Position numbers and translations under genes: made by a program
In this document: piece after piece, positions 14,958 through 19,401 of the stretch
How the letters are laid out: the number at the start of each line of letters is the position of its first letter
Numbering within the stretch: the first letter of the stretch is position 1
Assembly (NCBI GenBank): GCA_023443285.1
Contig: JAEZVB010000112.1
Location: 1-19,401 of the forward strand
Direction of reading: 5' to 3'
From: Bacillota bacterium
GTDB taxonomy: Bacteria > Bacillota > Negativicutes > Sporomusales > Sporomusaceae
DNA length: 19,401 nucleotides
Notes under the pieces: generated by a model
The model's input: only the letters and a program-made list of their open reading frames with translations
Told to the model about the DNA's origin: nothing
The model's database searches: none

Positions 14958-16787
14958 ATTTCTGTAATATCGCCCCTTGTAGAAGAAAAATTGGCACTGT
15001 TACCGGATAAGCCAGGTGTCTATCTGATGAAAGACGATAAAGCCCGGATTATTTATGTTGGTAAAGCTATTAACTTGAAAAACCGGGTGCGTTCCTACTT
15101 TCAGTCCAGCCGCAATCACTCTGCCAAGGTACTGGCAATGGTGGCGCGTATTGTTGATCTGGAATATATCATTACTGCGTCCGAAATAGAAGCGCTGATA
15201 CTGGAGTGCAACCTGATAAAAAAACATCGCCCCAAATACAATATCAGTCTGCGGGACGATAAAACCTATCCGTATATCAAAGTGACCAAGGAGGACTATC
15301 CCCGGGTATACGCTACTCGTAAGGTGCTTAAGGACGGTGCCCGCTATTTTGGACCATATACCAGCGCCGGGGCGGTGCATGAGACATTGCGACTGCTAAA
15401 AACGTTGTTTCCCCTGCGTTCCTGCCGCAACCTGGATGCTAAGCGTCCCTGCCTGGAGCATCATATCAAACGCTGTTTGGCGCCCTGTGCCGGCAAAGTG
15501 GCTAAGGATACCTATGGTGAAATGATAAAAGCTGTGGCTTTGTTTCTGGAAGGGCGCAGTGATGTTGTGGCCAAAAATCTGCGCAAGCTTATGGCTCAGG
15601 CGGCAGAAAAATTAGAGTTTGAGCAGGCAGCCCGGCTGCGTGATCAGCTTACCGCGGTTGAGAAGATTATGGAAAAACAAAATATCGTAACAGGCAGCGG
15701 TGACCAGGATGCGATCGGCCTGGCACGTTCAGCAGCCGGAATTTGTGCACAGGTATTCTTTATTCGCAGTGGAAAAATGGTAGGACGTGACCATTTTCTG
15801 CTTACAGGCGGAGAGGACGAAACCGACCAAGCCATTTTGGAAGCGTTTATCAAGCAATATTATAGTCAAGCCGCCTTTATTCCCCGGGAAATTTTGCTGC
15901 CGATGGAACTGGCTGAGCAGCAGCTGGTAGCTGACTGGCTGAGTAGCAGTAAAGAGGGCCGGGTGCAGGTGGAAACGCCTAAACGCGGTACTAAGAAGGA
16001 TTTGGTCAACATGGCGGCAGGCAATGCTGCTATTGTCCTAGAAGAACAGGCAGCCCGCCTGAAAACTGATGCCGACAAAACTGCCGGGGCGGCGGCTGAG
16101 CTAGGCGAGTACCTGGGTTTGGTAATGGCGCCAGATCGCATCGAGTGCTTTGACATCTCGCATATTCAGGGTTCGGAAACCGTGGCATCCATGGTGGTGT
16201 TTGAAGCCGGTCAGCCAAATAAAAATGAGTACCGCCGCTATAAGCTTAAAACCGTGGAAGGCAAACCTGATGATTTTAAGTCCATGCAAGAGGTTGTGGG
16301 GCGGCGTTACCGTGATGCTCTGGAAAAAGGTCCGATTCCTGATCTAATCATTATTGATGGCGGCAAAGGACAGCTTAATGCTGCGCTCCCGCTGATTCGC
16401 GCTGCCGGTCTGATAGCAGTACCTGTTGTGGGTTTAGCCAAAGAGTTTGAGCACATTTTCCGTGAGGGAATTAGTGAGCCGCTTATTCTACCACGGCATT
16501 CCCAAGCGCTTTACCTGGTGCAGCGTATCCGGGACGAAGCTCACCGATTTGCCATTACCTATCATCGAAAACTGCGCTCCAAGCGCAATATGGTATCGGT
16601 GCTTGACCATATTCCGGGTATTGGTGCCAAACGCCGTAAAGCGCTGTGGGATCACTTTGGCAGCTTAGCCAAAATCAAGGCAGCCGAGGTCGTGGCGCTT
16701 TCCCAGGTGGAGGGCATGACGTTACCGGCAGCAGAGGCGGTATACAACTTTTTTCGTAACAAAGAATTTGCCGGTGATTATAAATAA
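14958..16787 (+). CDS. uvrC: Excinuclease ABC subunit C (UvrC), probable ATT start
   Basis: The nuclease subunit that makes both incisions in nucleotide excision repair. It has an N-terminal GIY-YIG domain (PGVYLMKDDKARIIYVGKA), a UVR motif (KLEFEQAARLRDQL), the RNase H-like domain (FDISHIQGSETVASMVVFE) and a C-terminal helix-hairpin-helix pair (IPGIGAKRRKALW). The strong SD AAAGGAGG (14942-14949) is 8 bases before ATT 14958, which opens this frame. The first conventional start is TTG 14991, which has no SD and removes the conserved EEKLALLPD lead-in found in UvrC proteins such as that of Bacillus. The ATT start gives 609 residues against 598 from TTG. Identity is certain; the start codon is inferred. 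The uvrA stop lies 14 bases upstream, so coupling is likely. Confidence 0.95.
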   Translation: MSVISPLVEEKLALLPDKPGVYLMKDDKARIIYVGKAINLKNRVRSYFQSSRNHSAKVLAMVARIVDLEYIITASEIEALILECNLIKKHRPKYNISLRDDKTYPYIKVTKEDYPRVYATRKVLKDGARYFGPYTSAGAVHETLRLLKTLFPLRSCRNLDAKRPCLEHHIKRCLAPCAGKVAKDTYGEMIKAVALFLEGRSDVVAKNLRKLMAQAAEKLEFEQAARLRDQLTAVEKIMEKQNIVTGSGDQDAIGLARSAAGICAQVFFIRSGKMVGRDHFLLTGGEDETDQAILEAFIKQYYSQAAFIPREILLPMELAEQQLVADWLSSSKEGRVQVETPKRGTKKDLVNMAAGNAAIVLEEQAARLKTDADKTAGAAAELGEYLGLVMAPDRIECFDISHIQGSETVASMVVFEAGQPNKNEYRRYKLKTVEGKPDDFKSMQEVVGRRYRDALEKGPIPDLIIIDGGKGQLNAALPLIRAAGLIAVPVVGLAKEFEHIFREGISEPLILPRHSQALYLVQRIRDEAHRFAITYHRKLRSKRNMVSVLDHIPGIGAKRRKALWDHFGSLAKIKAAEVVALSQVEGMTLPAAEAVYNFFRNKEFAGDYK

Positions 16788-16788
16788 A

Positions 16789-16817
16789 TTGCATTATTAC
16801 TGGCAAAATAGTAAAAT
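16789..16817 (+). promoter_or_regulatory. Promoter candidate for rubredoxin
   Basis: TTGCAT (16789-16794), a 17-base spacer and TAAAAT (16812-16817, 5 of 6 match) lie just after the uvrC stop and about 40 bases before the rubredoxin start. Confidence 0.45.
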
Positions 16818-16857
16818 AAGGACAAGTGGTTTAATTATTAAAAAGGAGTGATTTTTC

Positions 16858-17016
16858 ATGGACAAATACAAGTGCATGGTATGTGGCTATGAGTATGACC
16901 CGGCCCAAGGTGATCTGGATCATGGAGTTCAGCCGGGAACCCCTTTTGAAAATGTATCGGAAGACTGGCAATGCCCGGTTTGTGGTGTAGGTAAGGATCA
17001 GTTCGAAAAACTGTAG
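16858..17016 (+). CDS. Rubredoxin
   Basis: This 52-residue protein is a small cytoplasmic one-electron carrier with a single Fe(Cys)4 centre. The four ligands are Cys6 and Cys9 (CMVCGY) and Cys39 and Cys42 (CPVCG). Tyr11, Tyr13 and Trp37 form the usual aromatic core, and the GTPFE segment before the second pair is typical. ATG has AAGGAG about 11 bases upstream. In anaerobes rubredoxins feed electrons to oxygen- and peroxide-detoxifying enzymes such as rubrerythrin and flavodiiron proteins. No such enzyme is adjacent, so its partner is not shown by context. It appears to be a single-gene transcript with its own promoter and terminator. Confidence 0.95.
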   Translation: MDKYKCMVCGYEYDPAQGDLDHGVQPGTPFENVSEDWQCPVCGVGKDQFEKL

Positions 17017-17021
17017 AAAAT

Positions 17022-17057
17022 AAAAGTCGCGCATGCTTTGAGGGCAGCGCGACTTTT
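17022..17057. terminator. Shared terminator between convergent genes
   Basis: AAAAGTCGCGC (17022-17032) and its complement (17047-17057) make a perfect 11-bp stem. It is extended by TGC/GCA across a one-base bulge, with a T4 tract on both strands. It ends the rubredoxin transcript from the left and the DUF3231-like gene from the right. Confidence 0.85.
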
Positions 17058-17060
17058 GTA

Positions 17061-17600
17061 TTAATGAGATATTTTATTGAGATGTGGCAGCCAGCCACGT
17101 TTTAGCATGAGCTGCAGCAGGCGGTAATCAAAATCCAGCCCGTCATCTAAGGATTTTCGATACATCTGGGCAACTTCTAACTGGTAACAGTTGTGAAGAC
17201 CGGTGAGCACTACTGTTTGGGCAGCTTTAGCCATAGTGCCAACCGCAATAGCGATTTCCTGATCAGACAATCGGGCATCATCGGGAATATTAACAGGTGA
17301 TTCATGGAGGTTGCGTTTAACAAAACGGAAAGCCGGTGTATGGCCATCACTTTCTAGAAGCTTATCTTCTGCTTCCTCAATGGTCATTTCGCTATGGTGT
17401 TTAATGGCTTCTTTAATTAGAATTTTGAGCTCAGGGTCATGGGCATGATTGTACAGGACTTGCAGGAAGGCCGAATTGAAGCGGCCTTGGGCAACAATAC
17501 CGTATAGTCCGGCGGCTTCAATATAGTTTAGTGGTTCCTGGTCAAAAATTGCACTCATAATTGTACGGGTTTGAGCATTGATTTTGTCCATTACTGTCAT
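17061..17600 (-). CDS. DUF3231-like, helix-rich protein of unknown function
   Basis: The only minus-strand gene in the window encodes 179 residues. It is almost entirely predicted helix, with no signal peptide or membrane segment. The C-terminal stretch LLQLMLKRGWLPHL resembles the ending of DUF3231 proteins, which in Bacillus are often about twice this length with two such units; here there is one. Scattered His and Glu (NHAHDPE, KHHSE, GLHNCYQLE) would suit a ferritin-like four-helix bundle, but I cannot identify a metal site with confidence. The ATG has TAGGAGG 8 bases upstream on its strand. It converges on rubredoxin and diverges from the flavin oxidase gene, across 150 bases. Family is fairly likely; function is unknown. 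A spore-associated role is only a possibility. Confidence 0.75.
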   Translation of the reverse strand: MTVMDKINAQTRTIMSAIFDQEPLNYIEAAGLYGIVAQGRFNSAFLQVLYNHAHDPELKILIKEAIKHHSEMTIEEAEDKLLESDGHTPAFRFVKRNLHESPVNIPDDARLSDQEIAIAVGTMAKAAQTVVLTGLHNCYQLEVAQMYRKSLDDGLDFDYRLLQLMLKRGWLPHLNKISH

Positions 17601-17664
17601 TGCTGTAGCCTCCTAAAGGAACTGTTTTCTTTTGTAATATAGGCAATCGGAAGAATTTTATACC

Positions 17665-17673
17665 TGTTATAAG
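17665..17673 (+). promoter_or_regulatory. Weak extended -10 in the divergent intergenic region
   Basis: TGTTATAAG matches an extended -10 (TGnTATAAT, one mismatch), 78 bases before the flavin oxidase ATG. On the opposite strand, TATAAA at 17657-17662 could serve the divergent gene, so the two promoters would nearly overlap. No good -35 was found for either. Confidence 0.3.
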
Positions 17674-17750
17674 TTAGCGCAGCAGGAATTTGAGGGATAA
17701 AAAAGAATTCCAACAAAGTATGATTATTTGATTTCAGGAGGATATTACAC

Positions 17751-18764
17751 ATGGATATAAATAGTATTAAAACCAGAGCCAAAGAAAAGTTTGCCGGTGC
17801 TTGCCGGGTTTGCCCGGTTTGTAATGGTGTTGCCTGTGTTGGCGAGGTGCCAGGCATGGGTGGCCTAGGGACAGGCGCGGCTTTTCGTCATAATATGGAA
17901 GCGTTAGCGGAATGCCGGCTGAATCTGAGAACCGTTCATGATGTGAAGAAACCCGATTTGTCCTGCCGGATTTTCGGTTTGGAACTAGCCTTGCCGGTAA
18001 TTGGTGCAGCCATTGGCGGGACTGCTCTTAATATGAAGGGTGCCATGACTGAAGCTGAATATACCGAAGCTGTCGTCAGCGGCTGCCGCAATGCCGGTAG
18101 TATTTGCATGACTGGTGATGGACCCAACCCGATTGTATTTGACTCAGGGATGGCAGCTGTTGCTAAGGAAAAAGGCTGGGGGATACCTATTATTAAACCC
18201 CGGCAACCGGAAAAAGTGGTAGAATTGGCCGAAAAGGCGGCTGCGGCCGGCTGTCCGGCGTTCGGTATGGATATTGATGCGGCCGCCCTTATCAATATGA
18301 CGAATGCCGGTCAACCTGTAGGACCTAAAACTGGTAAGGATCTGGAATACATCAAAAATCATACGACCATTCCCTTTATCGTTAAAGGTATTATGACTCC
18401 CGATGATGCGGAGGCTTGCTGGCAGGCCGGGGTAGATGCTATTGTTGTTTCCAATCATGGTGGCCGGGCGCTTGATCATACTCCTGGCACGGCAGAAGTA
18501 TTGCCATATATTGCCGAGGCTGTTAAAGGAAAAATGACAATTCTGGTAGACGGGGGCATTCGCAGCGGAGCCGACGTTCTTAAGATGCTGGCCTTGGGCG
18601 CGGATGCGGTACTAATTGGCCGGCCTGTGATTATTGGCGCTGTAGGCGGTGGCAAAGAAGGGGTAGAATTGGTATTAAACCAATATAAGGCAGAGCTTAA
18701 TGCTGCCTTGCTTCTGACAGGCACTGCCCATGTGAGTGATGTGCCTGTGGAGATTTTATGGTAG
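17751..18764 (+). CDS. Alpha-hydroxy-acid oxidising FMN-dependent enzyme family, with N-terminal Cys cluster
   Basis: This 337-residue TIM-barrel flavoprotein belongs to the FMN-dependent dehydrogenase family (lactate oxidase, glycolate oxidase, L-lactate dehydrogenase). Catalytic His236 and Arg239 sit in NHGGRALDH, with Asp242. The FMN-phosphate region is VDGGIRSGADVLK and GADAVLIGRP, and FIVKGIMTPDDA holds the barrel-strand lysine. The N terminus is unusual for classical members: Cys18, Cys21, Cys24 and Cys29 (CRVCPVCNGVACVGE) are followed by the glycine-rich GMGGLGTG. The same arrangement occurs, from memory, in proteins of strict anaerobes. The substrate and electron acceptor are unknown; in an anaerobe a dehydrogenase role is likelier than oxygen use. 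ATG has CAGGAGG upstream. Its end overlaps the methyltransferase gene by 7 bases. Confidence 0.88.
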   Translation: MDINSIKTRAKEKFAGACRVCPVCNGVACVGEVPGMGGLGTGAAFRHNMEALAECRLNLRTVHDVKKPDLSCRIFGLELALPVIGAAIGGTALNMKGAMTEAEYTEAVVSGCRNAGSICMTGDGPNPIVFDSGMAAVAKEKGWGIPIIKPRQPEKVVELAEKAAAAGCPAFGMDIDAAALINMTNAGQPVGPKTGKDLEYIKNHTTIPFIVKGIMTPDDAEACWQAGVDAIVVSNHGGRALDHTPGTAEVLPYIAEAVKGKMTILVDGGIRSGADVLKMLALGADAVLIGRPVIIGAVGGGKEGVELVLNQYKAELNAALLLTGTAHVSDVPVEILW

Positions 18765-19273
18765 GCTCGCCCGAACTGTCCTATAGTATCATAAACACTG
18801 GTTGGGGTCAGGTGGCCGCCATATGGTCTGATATCGGTCTATGGAAACTCGGTTTTCCACGACCGGAAGAGACTGCCTGTGAGGATATTCCGGCTGAAAT
18901 GGGCGCTCTTACCGAAGGCCAAGAGGCTTATTTATGGTCTGAACAGCTAGCTGTAGAACTGCGCATGTATTTTCAAGGAGTTCCAGTGGCCTTTGGTGTG
19001 CCGATCGACTGGCGGAATTACAGCGCCTTTCAGAAAGCAGCGCTTATTTATACGGCTGCAATTCCCTATGGAACAACAGTAAGCTACCAAATGGTTGCTC
19101 AGGCAATTGGCAGCCCCAAAGCTGCCAGGGCAGTTGGCGGAGCCATGCATAGCAACCGTACCCCGTTGGTGGTGCCTTGTCACCGTGTTGTCGGTACCAC
19201 TGGCCGATTGACTGGCTTTGGCGGCGGACTGGATTTAAAAAAGGCGCTGCTCCTGCTGGAGCGTGGCGAGTAA
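18758..19273 (+). CDS. ogt: Methylated-DNA--protein-cysteine methyltransferase
   Basis: This 171-residue suicide repair protein transfers the alkyl group from O6-alkylguanine in DNA to its own cysteine. The acceptor is Cys141 in the motif PCHRVV. The helix-turn-helix and arginine-finger region (YQMVAQAIGSPKAARAVGGA) and the asparagine hinge (HSNRTP) precede it. GRLTGFGGGLDLKKALLLLE closes the active-site fold. The N-terminal ~80 residues are the poorly conserved Ogt-type domain, with no Ada sensor domain. ATG overlaps the previous gene's stop (ATGGTAG, 7 bases shared), so translation is coupled to the flavin enzyme, with GTGGAG as SD. The two activities have no obvious link, although this gene adds to the UvrABC repair genes nearby. 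Confidence 0.95.
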   Translation: MVGSPELSYSIINTGWGQVAAIWSDIGLWKLGFPRPEETACEDIPAEMGALTEGQEAYLWSEQLAVELRMYFQGVPVAFGVPIDWRNYSAFQKAALIYTAAIPYGTTVSYQMVAQAIGSPKAARAVGGAMHSNRTPLVVPCHRVVGTTGRLTGFGGGLDLKKALLLLERGE

Positions 19274-19275
19274 GA

Positions 19276-19304
19276 TTGCAGGAAGTTGTTTCCTGGGATA
19301 TAAT
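19276..19304 (+). promoter_or_regulatory. Promoter candidate for the final gene
   Basis: TTGCAG (19276-19281), a 17-base spacer and a perfect TATAAT (19299-19304) precede the last gene by about 45 bases. A 6-bp inverted repeat, CAGGAA/TTCCTG (19279-19284 and 19290-19295), lies between the boxes and could be an operator or chance. Confidence 0.5.
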
Positions 19305-19349
19305 ATAGCTAGTGTTGCTGTGAGGTATTGACGTAGGAGGGGTCGTATT

Positions 19350-19401
19350 TTGACTGGTTTTTTACTACGAATTATTATTAATGCTGTGATCCTGATTATG
19401 C
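19350..19401 (+). CDS. Start of a small membrane protein, YvlD/phage holin 4 family (partial)
   Basis: Seventeen codons are visible from TTG 19350 before the window ends. They encode MTGFLLRIIINAVILIM, the beginning of a transmembrane helix. AGGAGG at 19335-19340 is 9 bases upstream, which supports this start. The opening resembles small four-helix membrane proteins annotated as phage holin family or YvlD, which in Bacillus lie near uvrA. With so few residues the family is tentative. The name does not imply a prophage. Confidence 0.5.
   Translation, partial: MTGFLLRIIINAVILIM

Noticed and set aside
19350..19401. Prophage holin at the window end
   Set aside because: The holin family label is used for chromosomal YvlD-type proteins. 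No other phage gene is present, and the neighbours are housekeeping genes.
1..19401. CRISPR array, tRNA, rRNA, insertion sequence, toxin-antitoxin or defence island
   Set aside because: I saw no regularly spaced direct repeats, no RNA gene signatures and no transposase or nuclease-effector genes. The window reads as core chromosome.

Overview
This is a 19.4 kb stretch of ordinary, densely coding chromosome, nearly all on the + strand. The organism is probably an anaerobic Firmicute. A Negativicutes member of the Sporomusa/Pelosinus type fits best. The clues are the split transketolase, the run FtsE-FtsX-M23 hydrolase-CtpA-PDZ protein-UvrB-UvrA-UvrC, rubredoxin, strong AGGAGG-type Shine-Dalgarno (SD) sites, frequent TTG starts, and palindromic intergenic repeats that I associate with that group. 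The taxonomic call is inference. I see no tRNA, rRNA, CRISPR array, transposase, phage or plasmid gene.

Layout: (1) 1-1032 holds the tail of an unidentified gene and a YitT-family membrane protein. (2) 1033-3515 holds the two halves of a transketolase. They are flanked and separated by palindromic repeats and closed by a bidirectional-looking terminator. (3) 3567-4307 encodes an M50 (site-2-type) membrane protease. (4) 4454-9877 is a cell-envelope and division block: FtsE, FtsX, an EnvC-like M23 peptidoglycan hydrolase, a CtpA-type S41 protease and a polytopic PDZ protein that sits where Bacillus has MinJ. (5) 9913-16787 is the whole nucleotide-excision-repair nuclease, UvrB, UvrA and UvrC. 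(6) 16858-17600 has rubredoxin converging on a DUF3231-like protein, with a shared terminator between them. (7) 17751-19273 holds an FMN-dependent alpha-hydroxy-acid oxidising family protein with an N-terminal cysteine cluster, overlapping a methylated-DNA repair methyltransferase. (8) The window ends in the first codons of a small membrane protein resembling the YvlD/holin-4 family.

Functionally, FtsEX probably gates the M23 hydrolase across the membrane at the septum. CtpA and the PDZ protein next door are candidates for controlling the turnover and placement of that machinery. UvrABC plus the methyltransferase make the right half rich in DNA repair.

I did not find a clearly new multi-gene system. 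The most interesting points are the repeat family around and between the transketolase halves, a probable ATT start codon on uvrC, the MinJ-like PDZ protein, and the cysteine cluster on the flavin oxidase.
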